From Burhinus oedicnemus (Eukaryota > Chordata > Aves > Charadriiformes > Burhinidae): a stretch of DNA of 64,000 nt. The stretch covers positions 849,162-913,161 of the forward strand of contig VFFE01009152.1 of NCBI GenBank assembly GCA_008921705.1, in the 5' to 3' direction. A program made the position numbers and the translations under genes. Each line of letters begins with the position of its first letter. The stretch's first letter is position 1. This document shows, one piece after another, positions 1-53,641 of this stretch. The notes below the pieces were generated by a model. The model searched no databases. It was not told the DNA's origin and saw only the letters and a program-made list of their open reading frames with translations.

Positions 1-1705
1 TATTTATTATGAGGCTTTTGAATGGTGGGAAGACAAGGTGGTTCTAGTGTTACGTCCTGAAATAGAAGGTGCTTTTAGGGCAGATCTGTCTGTATTGTAA
101 AGTTCTTGCTTAGAAAGTGGTGAAGAACGATATTCCTACAATGAATTAATTTGTTACCTGCTATCTAAAAACAGAGCACTCTTCTTCATGTTAAAAAAAA
201 ACCCAAAAAACAAAAAACAAAAAAACATTGGTGTTTTCTCTGTTAGGAACTTTTTCAGTAGGCTTTGTAGCTGGGTAGGTAGCTGGAGAAGATGCACTTG
301 TCTAGTATGATACTGAGCTTGTAGGCAAAATATCATTCAGAAACTAATTGGTTGGTTAAGGTTTGGCAATACTAGGAAACAGTGCTAAGGAGTGCATCTG
401 CTGTCCTGACACATGTGTGTAACTTGCCTGTTAAGATAGGNNNNNNNNNNNNNNNNNNNNATCTTTAGCAAAGCTATAAGACTATATGAAACTCAAAAGC
501 CTGTTTCAAGGTGGAAGACTGTAAGGGAGAAAAGGCTGAGGTATAGGAGTGGAAGAGTGATGTGGAAGGCCATTGAATTGAGCCTCACACAAAACTAGAA
601 TAATAAAGATCTGCTCAGTGTTTTTTTGCCTTGATTTGGTAGAGTGTTATCAGAAATCTGAGGTTAGTTTCAGAGCTATTGGAGCTCCCACCACAGATAT
701 GCATAAGAGAAACAATCAAAACCAAGACAAAACCCAACAAAAACCTGGACAAGGAGTTTTGAACAGTGTCAACACGCTATTGAATATATGTAGGAAATCC
801 TAGTCAAAGACACCGGGTTACCAATTTTACAAAATGTTGACATGTGTATAGTGTGAATTGCTTATATATATTAATGTCTGGGCTTTGTAGATGGAAGCAG
901 GCCATTCAGGGAAAACATCCAGCATACCATTACTTAAACAAGATATGTTCAAAACCCTGAATATGTACTGTATGGAAGCATTTTGCACTTCTCTGATACC
1001 AATATTTATCATGTGTATGTACACACGTTCGTTCTCTCTACAATCATTACAAGTCATAAGAGGGTCCAGGTCTAATGATCTGTAAACTGTTCCTGGCTTC
1101 TTAGGGCTGTGATGGTTGTGAGATGGAATCCCTGCGCTTTTCTGAAGAAGAGCATTGAATGCAAAATGGTTCCCGATCTTTTCACACAATATTGTGTAAT
1201 ACCATTCTGTGACAGAGTTCCTTTTCTACACTCAATAGAGCCCAAATGCTTGAGCAAGACCTGTCTGTGCAGCTTCAGTTAAATTTAAAAAAAAAGGCAA
1301 AAATGCAAAACAGCTTCCTGTATTCTCAGTCTTTCTTGATGAAAGAAGAGTTTTCAAAACACAGAGCATTATTTTAGTGTAAGAACATAAAAGTTTAATT
1401 ACAGAAATGTGTTGATTTGTTGGTATGCTTAGTTTCCACTTAGACTGTAAGGTACAGGATGAAAATACAGAAATGAAGCAACTGCATAGAGTGTAGGAGG
1501 ATATCTCTCATTTCCTCCCAAAAATCTGTATTTTTTTCTATAACTTGTTGATTCCATATGTTTGGGGTAAAGCAGTAACACGAGGACAGAAACAAGCTAG
1601 ATAATGCAGGACAGATGATGTCATAGTACTGCTGGAAATCCATTACATGCAGGGTGATCTTTCAGTATCTGTTTCTCTAAGTTGTTCCATTGAATTTCTT
1701 TCCAG
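1..1705 (+). other. WDR41: WDR41 intron (partial), with assembly gap
   Basis: Non-coding sequence upstream of the first WDR41 exon visible here. I found no earlier WDR41 exon in it, so the window starts inside an intron. It contains a run of 20 N at 441-460. Short open frames on both strands show no recognisable similarity. The intron ends in a pyrimidine-containing acceptor with AG at 1704-1705. Confidence 0.7.
441..460. other. assembly gap (20 N)
   Basis: Twenty consecutive N. The round number suggests a placeholder gap of unknown true size. Confidence 0.98.
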
Positions 1706-1827
1706 TGTGTGTTTGCTGCTGTTGGGAAAGGCATATACGTATATAATCTTCAAATGAAGCGTGTGATTGCCTGCCAGAGAACCGCTCACGACTCCTCTGT
1801 ACTGCACATTGAGAAGCTTCCAAACAG
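1706..1827 (+). CDS. WDR41: WDR41 coding exon 1 in window
   Basis: 122 bp, entered in phase 0 and left in phase 2, with donor GTACGA. It encodes a WD blade containing FAAVGKGIYVYNLQMKRVIA and ending KLPNR across the junction, the WDR41 stretch that precedes the penultimate repeats. Confidence 0.93.
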
Positions 1828-4800
1828 GTACGAGTCACAGTACGTTTTGTTAATGCAGTAAAGAAATGCACAACTTGGAAGGGTGGCTAGAGACAGTCTG
1901 CAAAACTACATCTAATTTCTAGGGCAGGGACTCGATCTTTAGTTTGATCTGCTTTTATTAGATAGAGCTTGTTGATCTGATTTTTTTGAAAATGCATCAT
2001 TGTAATTCAATGTGAAAAAACTATAATCCAGTATGCTTGATGCACAGGCTCAGGATAAAATACCTTGGCTGTTTTCAAAATCAGACTTGATAAAGCACTT
2101 TTGTCTACATTGTGAAAATATAGCTTAATGGCATATTACTTCTATAAAGCAAAGGCCTATGGAATATTCAGTAAATATTTTTCGCTAAATATTTTGTAAC
2201 GGTTTAAATGTTTTAACGTAAAATAACTTCCAGCCTTTATTCATTAGTGCTGAGTTTCTAGCTGGAACTTACTTTGATAGCCAAGTTGGACAATATGCTA
2301 CATATATGTAATCTAATAGTTGTGTTGTTAGCTCCCTTTATACTCATGTTCAATGGAGCAAGTCTCAGAAGATAAAAATGAGAGCCGTGATCTTGTAAAT
2401 GCATGTGCTGCTCTAAACATGTAACAAAGAGTATCTTTCCTTTTGTTATTTTTCCATAAGAAAAAATACATTTTTTGCTTAATGAAAGTAAGCTTACGGA
2501 AGCCAGTTAGTGGAACTGTGTTTGCAGATTTTAGACTTGTTACTTTTTTTGTTTTACAGAGTGGTATGCTTTTAAAATGGGGTTGAAAATGTGTATTTTT
2601 TCCACCTGTTTTGCAAGTCCATTATAGTTTGTCCTGCTACAGATGCACCTTGTTTTGTATGGAACATCTGGATGTCCTGCTACACTTGAGAGTTCTAGCA
2701 AACGTGTAGAACCTGAGGCAATTGATGCCTATTATATAAAAACATCACAAGGTGGCTTGCACAGTTAAGTATCCATGCTAGTGTTGCTTATCAACTATTT
2801 TTACAGGCAGCTGATCTCCTGTTCAGAAGATGGCAGTGTGCGCATTTGGGAGCTCCGAGAAAAGCAGCAGCTGCCAGCTGAACCGGTTCCAACAGGTTTG
2901 CTAGTAGTGGGGGGTGGAAAGAACATTTAAAAAGGATAATGGGAAACCCAGTATTCACCATATATAGAGGTATTATATAGAGAGGTATATAGAGAGGCTT
3001 ACAGGCTTTCTAAGGAGGGATAATGTCTTGTGTTCCACCAATTGATAACAGGTGTGGGAGGGAAAACAAAGAAGACATGGGTGTATAAGCCCTCCAAGAT
3101 CTGTTATGGGAAGTTAGAAGGTCCAGCTAAAGCAGTTCTGTGCCGTAAAGCTTATTTAGAGTTTACAGTTGTATTAGCTGGTTTAACAAAAATTGTGACC
3201 TCTCTTGACAAACCTTGGTCCGCTGCGTCTTTTACTGAATAGTGCTGGATCCTCTACCACGCAAGAGTAAATAGTTGCAGTACTTTGTGAAGAAAGCTAA
3301 AGAGAAGCTTGCAGATGAGCAGCTGGCACAAAAAAAATGTTTTCCACATCTCCTGCTTGAACTTGGAATGACATTGGGACTCACTTTGAGGCTGTATCCA
3401 GCCTCACCTGCATACTACCTCTGGGTGTTGCAGTCCTCAGAGCTAGTTGCTAGTGTTTTAGGAAGTGTTTTCTCCAAGTACAGACATTGCCTGTGTAATG
3501 CTTGCTGCTCTTTGACTAGGCCAGCAGCTTCCCTGGGCACTGGTAGTTATGGTCGTGGACAGGTGCTCTGGAAAATACAATTAGTGTTATGGACTAGGAA
3601 CAGTAATGAGCTGTTACTCTCCTGTAGGAATTTTTTTATTCAAGCTGTGAATAATTTTCTTGATATGTCTTGTCTACCTGGCTGTTCACCTGTTGATGAT
3701 AATTTTTGCAAATATCTTTTTGCTGCCTGAGTTGGTTTAGAAACACCTTTTCAGGAGTGTTCTTGCTTCAGTATTGCTGGTGACAGCTGATCTACACAGT
3801 TCTGCTTGTTATTGTGTCAAGTGGTATTGGTTTCACATTGGAAATTTGTAATTTCTATGATTGGAGAAATTTGAAAGAAACCATATGCAATAGTGAGATA
3901 GGTGGATGGCTGTTGATTTGCTTTGTTTTTATTCTAAGGATTCCTTTGAGTAGTTGTTCGTCTCTCCAGTTATCTCCCTTCCATCAGGACCATAGTCCAG
4001 CACACTTCTTGTTTTATGTGCTGATGGGGCTCAGGGAAGGGTCAGGAAGAAAGTCTGAAATGCATTGGGTACAGAACCCAACTTTCTTACTTCTCTCAGT
4101 CTTATTACACAGTTCTTCTGGAGGCTGTGGCACAGATGTTCATTTTCTTGCTATCTAAATGGAACATGTGGAGTAGTATCTTTACACTCCAGTTTGGCTG
4201 ATAGTTGTAAATCTGAAGGACAAATCCCGTGGGCAGTATAAAAACAGGCAATTCAGCATCAGAAACTTGCTTGTTACCTGTATGCCAGCACTTTAATGCC
4301 TTAGTGCAGGACACACAGGGGAGAGACTAGCACCTCATTTCTCTCCTCTTTGCATGAGTAACAGTTTGGGAGGACAGAGCAAAAGTAAACATCACTGTCC
4401 TGCATCTACCTTTGCTGTTCAATTAGTTCATTTGGGCAGTCCTTGAATTTGTTGCTAAACCTGTATCTTGTCTCATCCAGGTGAGTAATTCAACTTGTTT
4501 GCTAGATTACGTCTAGTAAGGACAAAAAATGAGGTAGCTATGTTTCCTTCCCCTCTCAAGATGAATAATCCAGATGTAGAAATGCTGCTCAGTACAATGC
4601 TTCTGTCATTTTGCCATGCAGACTGTCCTGCTTTTAGATTTTAAGTGACTCCTGTAGTTCTCTCTTTAGCTAGAGGAAATAAATTATATTTGTGATTTTT
4701 GCCAAAATAAAAGGGTTTTTTTTACAGGGTTTTTCAACATGTGGGGATTTGGAAGGGCAAACAAGCAGGCAAACCAAGCTGCTAAGAAGATGCAGGAGAA

Positions 4801-6875
4801 TACACCCATGTATTTCTTGGAGCTGGTGGGTGATTTGATTGGTCATTCATCAGCTGTGCAGGTAGGTAAGCTTTCAGTAAGAACAAGAAAAAGTGAATTT
4901 CACTTACTAACTTAATTTTGTTAGTGTTCCTTAAACAGCTCTAACTGTCTGGCTCTGGAGGCTGGGAACCCATTGATTGTGTGGTATATTTAGTGCAGTG
5001 TGAAAACAATACTACATACTGACTTAAAGTTCTAGTGAGAACTCAGACACTCACTGATGCCTCACAGGATCATGTGTGCAGATATGTACATACATGCTAC
5101 AGATAATCTGGTGGGGTATTGAGTTTCTTTATAGACTGCAAACAATACAGCTTGGAACTGCGTGTTTGTTCCAGATTTCATCTTAAGTTCACTATCTAAA
5201 CAAGGGCTAATATAAACCAAAATGCATTCAGGAATTTCTTAGCCCTCTATGCTGTTCGCCTTAAGGAGGTCTTTTTAATTTTATATCAGGTACTGTCCTG
5301 TGCTTCTGTCTGTGTTTGTTTTAGATGGCATTTTCCCTCCACACCTTTTCGTGTTTGACAAACCTGTTAGAGTAACAAATCACTTTCTCGCAGTGGACTC
5401 ATACACACTCTTGGCAGGAGCAGGGGGAAGGGCAGGTAGGGACGAGCGGTGTGGTTCTGGAATAGTTTTGCTCACGAGTGTACACGAGACTGTATTTCAG
5501 AACTGTTTGTTGCTGCCAAAGGCTGAAAGGTTTTCACTGATAGCAAAGGTGAACCTTTCTGCTACAGGGATTTCTGCAATGCTTTCTGTCCCTTTCTGCC
5601 ATCTTTCTTTGTGAAAAACTGTTGGAAGAGGCCCTATTATCAGTATAGAAAGTTGTTATCTAAGAAAGAGGATGTGATGTGTAATTCAGCAAGAGGCACA
5701 GCAAAGAAGGTGAGAGGCACATGTTGAGTCTTTGCTGGGATGCTGCACAGCCAAGGAGTAACTGAGATGATAGTGGATGTGATTTCTTACAATGTTCTAG
5801 ATATGGAAAATTCCATTTTTAAACTCTGGGCAGACTGGAGCAGCTGAGGCTAGAAATAGTGAGTAGCGTTGAAAGGTGATCGTCAAAGATGTGGGCTTGG
5901 CCAGAGTATTTCTACTGGAACTGCGTAGCCAGTAAGTGGCTGTTTCCAGAGCAGGTACACTGTAGCACAGTCGTTGGCCTGAATGCTTCCCCTGGGCAGA
6001 TCCCTTCAACAAGCTGAAGAGTCAGGACTCTGCAAGCATGCCATAGTGGCATCATGTGAACCTGGTTCCTTTGGTTGTTATGTTGAACTGCAGTTAGTGG
6101 CTAATTTTAGGCAGCCTTGTGAAAGTCTCCAAAGTCAGGCGTGACTACATGATTTGTCAGCTTCATTGCTCTTGCAAAATCCCTCCACTGCTGCTGTACT
6201 TTTCTCCTTTGTCACAGTTCTTGCTGGTTTGGCTTCCTGTGTGAGACCAGGCACATGCTGATGTCTCTCACAGTTGTTTACTCTTCGGTTCTTCCAGGCC
6301 TGCTGGAGGGTAGCCTGTGGTGTTGTGTGGGAAGGGGACAGTGTGCCCAAGTGAACAGAATAGTGGCTTCTATTCCTAAGAAACCAGGAGATCAGAGTTT
6401 GTGCAAGTCACTTGCTCTTCTACTGCTGACTTGGAACAAGTTTCTTCACTATTTTGTACCTTAGCTTCCCTATCTCTAAGGCTTTACTGCTTTTTCTAAA
6501 CTGACATGTTTCAGTGGGAAGTGCTGTTTAAGAGTTTGTTTCATGTAGGGATTTTATGACATCTCAAACATACAGAAAGTATACATTGTAATTTGGCATA
6601 CCGATGTTCAAGCAGAACCATTTCAGACACATGTATTTGTTTAGTCCAGCTGTATGCTGAACATTTAAGCAAGCTGACAGTCTCATGTGAGCATCATGGT
6701 AATAGTAATTGTTTCATTGCAGATGTTCCTGTACTTTGGTGAACTGGGACTGGCTACATGCTCTGCTGACCACCTCATTATTTTGTGGAAGGATGGTGAA
6801 CGAGAATCTAGACTCCGCAGTTTAACATTATTTCAAAAATTGGCACAAAATGGTGATTTGCAGCTCAAATTTTAA
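1706..6875 (+). CDS. WDR41: WDR41, C-terminal part (four exons, spliced)
   Basis: WD repeat-containing protein 41 forms a stable complex with C9orf72 and SMCR8. In mammals it tethers that complex to lysosomes through the amino acid transporter PQLC2 (family knowledge). Four exons (1706-1827, 2807-2895, 4728-4861, 6723-6875) join in frame to 165 residues plus stop, the C-terminal third of a protein of about 460 residues. Visible are blades with the SEDGSVRIWEL and CSADHLIILW signatures of WD repeats, and between them a loop carrying NMWGFGR, part of the insertion implicated in lysosomal recruitment. The end (LRSLTLFQKLAQNGDLQLKF) matches the vertebrate WDR41 C-terminus in position and character. 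The N-terminal exons and promoter lie outside the window. It converges on PDE8B, as in mammals. Confidence 0.95.
1828..2806 (+). other. WDR41: WDR41 intron
   Basis: 979-bp intron, AT-rich, bounded by GT and AG. I see no repeat or gene in it. Confidence 0.85.
2807..2895 (+). CDS. WDR41: WDR41 coding exon 2 in window
   Basis: 89 bp. It completes the Arg codon from the previous exon and encodes QLISCSEDGSVRIWELREKQ and then a Pro-rich turn. This is a textbook WD repeat strand with the terminal Trp-Glu in place of Trp-Asp. Donor GTTTGC follows at 2896. Confidence 0.94.
2896..4727 (+). other. WDR41: WDR41 intron
   Basis: 1832-bp intron. A 151-codon open frame at 3275-3730 shows no recognisable domain and is probably chance. 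A short imperfect duplication of tatagagaggta-like units lies at about 2964-2998. The acceptor has a T-run. Confidence 0.8.
4728..4861 (+). CDS. WDR41: WDR41 coding exon 3 in window (lysosome-recruitment loop)
   Basis: 134 bp, ending in phase 0 with donor GTAGGT. It encodes GFFNMWGFGR followed by a basic, Ala/Gln-rich loop and then the strand LELVGDLIGHSSAVQ. The NMWGFGR segment equals that of mammalian WDR41 from memory; the loop after it diverges more. The loop is the part of the family linked to PQLC2 binding. Confidence 0.93.
4862..6722 (+). other. WDR41: WDR41 last intron
   Basis: 1861-bp intron between GTAGGT and a TTTCATTGCAG acceptor. The short open frames on both strands are unremarkable. 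No repeat family recognised. Confidence 0.8.
6723..6875 (+). CDS. WDR41: WDR41 last coding exon
   Basis: 153 bp including TAA at 6873-6875. It encodes the final WD repeat (LATCSADHLIILWKDGERES) and the C-terminal tail LFQKLAQNGDLQLKF. The exon happens to begin with ATG, so a naive gene finder could call it a 50-residue gene. It is a continuation exon entered in phase 0 after the CAG/GT junction at 4861. Confidence 0.95.
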   Translation: MFLYFGELGLATCSADHLIILWKDGERESRLRSLTLFQKLAQNGDLQLKF

Positions 6876-7600
6876 ATTGCTCGAATACAGGCTACATATG
6901 TATAAATTTGATATATGTTACATGTGAGAGTAAAGGAAAGTTGGAGCTACTGGGAATGTGACTACCAGCAAGGTTTACACTTAATGTCATGTATGATATT
7001 GGAATTTTTATTAAGTTGCTGCCAAGCTTCTCAAAGGAGTATTTTGCACGTTGAAACTTACTTAAATAGTTTCTAATATTATTCTTAATCTTTAAAAATA
7101 TCATGAATGGATGTCAAAATTAAGATTTGTGAAAATCCTCAGGTGGATCATAACTGAAGCAGCTGGGGGCATCCCACAGTGTTATGTGCAGAAAGGGGGC
7201 ACAGAAAAAAAATCTTGGGCTTCCTGCCTTATGTAACTTTTTTCTTGAAGCTAAAATTTAGTCACTGATGGCTCAGACTTAGGTATCTACAAAAAGCTCC
7301 AAAAGAACAGTTCTCAAATAGAATTTTTGCATTTGAAGTTACTCTGCTACAGCAAGGGTAATAGTAAGAAAGAAAAGTAGGTAATACCAGTTTGTGAGGT
7401 TTAAATTTTTGGCAAAGCAAGGTATGTAGATACTCCTTGCTTGCAGTAGCGGCAGTTTCACTGTGGGTTAATCTACACTACTGGAGTTTATACAGCACCA
7501 TTACCGTGTCTAGCATGAAGTGTGATTGGTTTGGCTTAGTCTTTCCATTGTGCATTCATCAAATTAATTTGTGTCTAATAAAAAGCACTGGCCTTACCAT
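6876..7600 (+). other. WDR41: WDR41 3' untranslated region (probable)
   Basis: AT-rich sequence after the WDR41 stop, with a consensus AATAAA at 7577-7582 and another at 7762-7767. The cleavage site is not determined, so the end given is approximate. Confidence 0.55.
7577..7582 (+). terminator. polyadenylation signal candidate, WDR41
   Basis: Perfect AATAAA about 700 bp after the WDR41 stop codon. A second copy at 7762-7767 is an alternative. Confidence 0.5.
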
Positions 7601-9647
7601 GGATTTTCAGGATGTAAAGTACTTTCTTAAGGAGTAGCAGTTGGTGTGTTCAGTACTAGCAAAACAGTTCTGCCATATTAATACTAAATTCTCAGCTGAA
7701 GTTTGACTGCAGAGAAATCTGCACCGAGTTTGTGAGGATAAATAGTATTTTAGAGTTTAAAAATAAAAAGCCTCTAAGTACACAATGCCTTTTTCAAGCC
7801 TGAGGTAGCAGCAGTAATCTGCAAGCTAAACAGGAGTAGGAAAAACCCCCAAACTAAAACAAAAACCACAAACCAAAGCAACAAAAACCCAAATGGGAAA
7901 ACAAACAAACAAACCCAAACAAAACAACCAAAAAAGCTCCAAACAAACCAAAATTAGTGGTCATAGAGCCATGTAGAGGAGGGTGCCACTGTCCTCACAT
8001 CTACTCAGAAGATCCAGCACTTAAACAGTTTAGGAGTGAGTCTCATGCAACTTTTCAGTGCCATCTCTTCCCTTTGAATCAATGAGAACTGTTTTCAGTA
8101 CAGGAGACTACGGGGCTGTAATTCCAGACTTAAGATCCAGTGGCTGCAGTAAGTGCAATTAAAACAATGGGCTAAGCAGATCCTAACAAGAGCAGAAGCA
8201 AAAGGAGGAAGCTCCACCTTCCTAGAAGAAACCAAGGAGCCTTTTAGACTTGCTTCCCCCAGCCCCCATGGGCACTTGCCTTCCCCCTACCACCCAGAAG
8301 CCAAGCTTTGCCTCTTGACTCTTGCCTCAGCCTTCCCTGGAAGGCTGGGCAGAAGGACCCTAAAAGTTTGAGTTGTATTTTGTTTTCCCCACACTTTAGT
8401 CAATTTGTACAACTAATCTTATTTGAATGTAGAGCTCAAAATGACATATTTCAAAAGCACGAAACAGGTGGAGAAGTTGTGAAATTATCTTCTTTCAGTT
8501 CAGGGAGGTTAAGTCAGTGTTAAATCTTGAGCTGCACATTCTTTGCTCAGTGGCTATTCTATAGACCAGCATAGGAAAGGCGTTTGGGTTACAGCTGGTG
8601 ATAACATGTATTTGGGTATATGGTATTAAACTTGTGGGAGGAAGGCATGAACCTTTCTGCCTGTTAGGCTGCATTGTTTCAGCTTGTCTTCATCAGCAAG
8701 TGTTGCATTTTTGGCTACCCCAGTACAAGCTGGGGAGATCAGTTTCTCTTTGGCTCTTTTTTCCTTGTTTCAATTGAGATGTAACTGTTTAAACACACAC
8801 TTTATATACAACTACACATTGTTACTAAAACTTTACAGGGAAAGATTATAAAACTTACGGGGTTTAGAGATGCTACTGCTATCATCAGTTATGACTAGAG
8901 AGAAGGAACATCATCTTTTTGTATCTCTTCTTCCTACACCATGAGAACAATTATTTCATTTTTATGTGACTGCTTTTAAGTGAATACCTGGTAGAGAAAC
9001 AGACCTATTTAACTGAGCAGTTCTAGTCACAAAACTCACAGTGCATTTTACAGGGATGTAATTCAGCCTTAAATAGTCCTACATGCATGTATAAATATTT
9101 ATGTCTATCAAAAGTGCCATTGTTCTCAGATACACTTCATTGGTAATAGATCTCCCAAGGGTCTCTTCCTTTAAAGATGGTTGAGTTGAAAGTATTAAAT
9201 TGAGTTCTTTGTTTTACAAATGAACTTTGAGCATAACAGTGAATACAGTAAGGCTATACTAACCCACTCCTGTTGAATAAGAGTTTGTCACTTGCTGTTG
9301 GGAAGCACAGTGAGCAAAATTAGGGTGAGCAGATTAGAAATTTTCCTTCCACCTTTGTCCTTCTAAATTTGTTTTTCCACCATGCAGTAATATAGAATTC
9401 CATATGTTCATGTCATGAAAGTAAATATCTTTATCAGACCTACCTTACTACTTGTACAACTCTGAGGTGGCTATTTTACGTATCTGTGCACTGACAATAG
9501 CATGCAACAAGCAGCTGTTGGTCAAGTGGACAGGTTAGAGTCTAGGATATCTGACACAACTGGCAGATGACAATCTATGCTGACTTTGCTCTTAAAGAGG
9601 ACGTATCTCCACACAAATTACTTTTTTGCTTAGTCTGATTGTGGGAG
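7600..9647. other. intergenic region between WDR41 and PDE8B
   Basis: About 2 kb between the converging genes. It holds the A/C-rich tract at 7841-7954 and otherwise unique AT-rich sequence. No gene or known repeat recognised up to the solo LTR. Confidence 0.6.
7841..7954. repeat. low-complexity A/C-rich tract, CAAA-type
   Basis: Almost free of G and T, with runs of AAAC, including ACAAACAAACAAAC at 7901-7914. This is a degenerate (CAAA)n-like low-complexity tract. Confidence 0.8.
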
Positions 9648-10003
9648 TGTCCTGGTTCCGGCGGGGATAGGGTTAATTTTCTGGCCCGGGACACAGGTAT
9701 TCCATACCACGTGACGCCATGCCCAGTCCATAAGGGGGAGCTGGCCGGGAAGAGGGGGAGGAAGGTGCGGTTCGGAGCGGGCTGTAATCACCGGTCGGTG
9801 AGCGTCGGTACAGTAACCCTGTGTGTGCATCCCTCCATCACTGTTATTGTTGTTGTTCTCCTCTTTCGTTTGCTGTTGTGTTAAACTGCCTTTATCTCAA
9901 CCCACGAGTTTTGGCTCGTTCTTCCGATTTTCCCCCACCGCCCTCGGGGGTTGAGCGAGTGGCTTTGTGGTTCTTTGTTGCCGGCTGAGGCCAAACCACG
10001 ACA
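9648..10003 (+). mobile_element. solo LTR of an avian endogenous retrovirus (ERVL-like)
   Basis: A 356-bp element starts TGTCCTGGTT and ends AACCACGACA, imperfect inverted termini with the TG...CA ends of LTRs. It is flanked by identical 5-bp copies GGGAG (9643-9647 and 10004-10008), a perfect target duplication of the length typical of ERVL. It is much richer in GC and CpG than its surroundings. No internal viral genes are present, so it is what remains after LTR-LTR recombination. The family assignment rests on the 5-bp duplication and on recall of similar neoavian LTRs starting TGTCCTGGTTTCGGC. The orientation given assumes this terminal convention. Confidence 0.88.
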
Positions 10004-10008
10004 GGGAG

Positions 10009-12101
10009 GAAACACAGGATCTTGCAACGAATATACTGATTGCACATTAATGCCTTAACTTGTGAACCAGAACTGAGGCTGAACTTTATTTCTTAGTACT
10101 TCCACCGTTCACATTTTCTTCCTTGTGACAGAAGTGCAACAGAAATAATGAATTGAAATGTTTTAGATGGATGTGGTCTTACAGTGTTGCTGTATTTAAC
10201 AAATTAAATTAAGATGACAAAGCTTTGAATCTTATGAAATTCTTTTCTCTAATGCAAGCTTTAGTGAGCGTTCAGCATAGTTAAGGTACAACCACCGAGA
10301 GCACTAGTTCTAAATAAAGGAATGGTAAAAGCAAACAGTTTACGGTATAAAAAACAGAGGTTCAACTGATCTGAATAAAAATCCATTTAAGAATGTTGCA
10401 ACAGATAATAAGAAAGAATGAATAAACATACTTCACCAGAAACACCATTTTTCAAATATACACAATGCAGCATTTTAATACACAGCAACCTGCCTTAGCT
10501 ATGACAAAAGTAAGGTTCTATTACAATTCTAACAAAAATATAGCTTATATACATTTCTCTGCACATATATTTTATGAATGTTTCCTTTTGTTTCAGAACT
10601 TGGTACAAAACATACAAAAAAAGTTGGCACATTATGTAAGCTACCTGCAGTAAACAGCAATCATTGTCACTTTTCTTCCACAGCAATCTAAACTCTGGGG
10701 GGGTGTTTTTGTTTGTTTATTTGTTTTTTTTTTCCTTTACTGGGTTCAATTCTTGATACAGCAGAGGGGAGGTAAAGAGTATGTCTCAATACCTTTCCTT
10801 TTAATGAGTAGTGAGTGGACTGCTTCTTGAAATGCAGCCACAGCTTTGACACTCTTGCCTGCAGCCTGGAGTGCACAGTGTTAAAAATCAGCAGTTCTGC
10901 TAGTATTTATTAACTGAATAGTCTGAGAGTAGGCTAAAATTTGAACTCGTGTTCATGTTCTGCACACGATTAAAATGAGATGTACAAAAATACACATTTG
11001 TGCTTTGGAAGCTTTAGCATAAATTTCATATCTTAAAACTAATGAAAAACTATGTTTGATTTCTAACTTATTTACACCTTTTGAAATACTTTTTACATCA
11101 CAAATCAAACCAGCATTTTATTAGGAGGGAAAAAGCAGTACAAATTATAATGCTGTTATAAATTATAACCTGGAAACTTTTTTTAAAATGTGACAGGTTC
11201 ATCCTAGAAGTAAGTAGCACAATATATGGACTTATTGACTTACTGTAAAATTTACATCAGTTTAATAAAACTGATGACCAGGTGTACAAACACCACTTTA
11301 TAAAAAAGGATGTTGGTCAAGTGCCACAATGGTTTTTGTGTAAAATTTGACGAAACGTTGCATGGTAGCCTCTCTAGAACAGCAGAGAAACATGCAGATG
11401 GCACCAGTTATACAGAATATGGTTATTTTCCTCCATTATATGACCGATTTTAAGGGAATTTGACTCGGACCAAGACTTTATATGTAAAAGAAAGAAGAGA
11501 GAACAGGGGGTGCTCTCAGAGATGATCTGTGTAATAAGAAGATTGTTTTAGATGGTGCAGGGTTTGTTTTATACTGCATCCAATTTATCAAGGTTTGCTT
11601 GTTGTACTGTGCATGTTCTCTTTAGAACTGTGATTCAGAGAGCTGAGGAACATTGATAGAATTGGAGCAAATTTATGCTAGATAAGCATGTAGTTTTTAT
11701 GCTGATTTGTTCTTACTGTTCTTATGCTGTTCTTACTCTACTGGTGACTAGGTTACCCCTCTGAGAAACAGTTGTGGGAAGTGTTAGTGAATACCGCTCT
11801 ATCAGTTACAAGATTTGACAAATGCATACTCAGTATTAGAAATTAGTTTCAGAAGTACATTTTCTGCCACAAAATGTTATTTCCAAAAAGCACTTTTTTG
11901 TCTGTGGATTATGTAGCCTTTTTGAAAACATTTTTCTTTAGGGGATTCCGGGAAGCTTAAAAGTGATGAATAAAATATTTCCTTCTTGCCACGCAGTCTT
12001 AATTTCACTGGAAAGGAAACACCATCCCTCTTGTAGCCAAGCCAGTAAGCGATTCACAGTGAAACTGGTAGATCAAGAGGTCTGTTTTTCTTGCCTTAGT
12101 G
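10009..12101 (-). other. PDE8B: PDE8B 3' untranslated region (probable)
   Basis: AT-rich, non-repetitive sequence after the PDE8B stop on the minus strand. AATAAA signals on that strand lie at 11117-11122, 10916-10921, 10716-10721 and 10085-10090, so a long 3'UTR ending before the solo LTR is plausible. No open frame of note. The true end needs transcript data. Confidence 0.5.
10916..10921 (-). terminator. polyadenylation signal candidate, PDE8B
   Basis: AATAAA on the minus strand about 1.2 kb after the PDE8B stop. Others at 11117-11122, 10716-10721 and 10085-10090 are equally possible. Confidence 0.35.

Positions 12102-53641
<41,540 letters not shown>

Noticed and set aside
3275..3730. 151-codon open frame in a WDR41 intron
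   Set aside because: No domain, Leu/Ser/Cys-rich as in translated intron, no flanking splice sites that fit WDR41 phase.
6687..6875. Stand-alone 62-residue gene beginning at an ATG
   Set aside because: It is the last WDR41 exon plus part of the intron; the conserved part starts after the splice acceptor at 6722.
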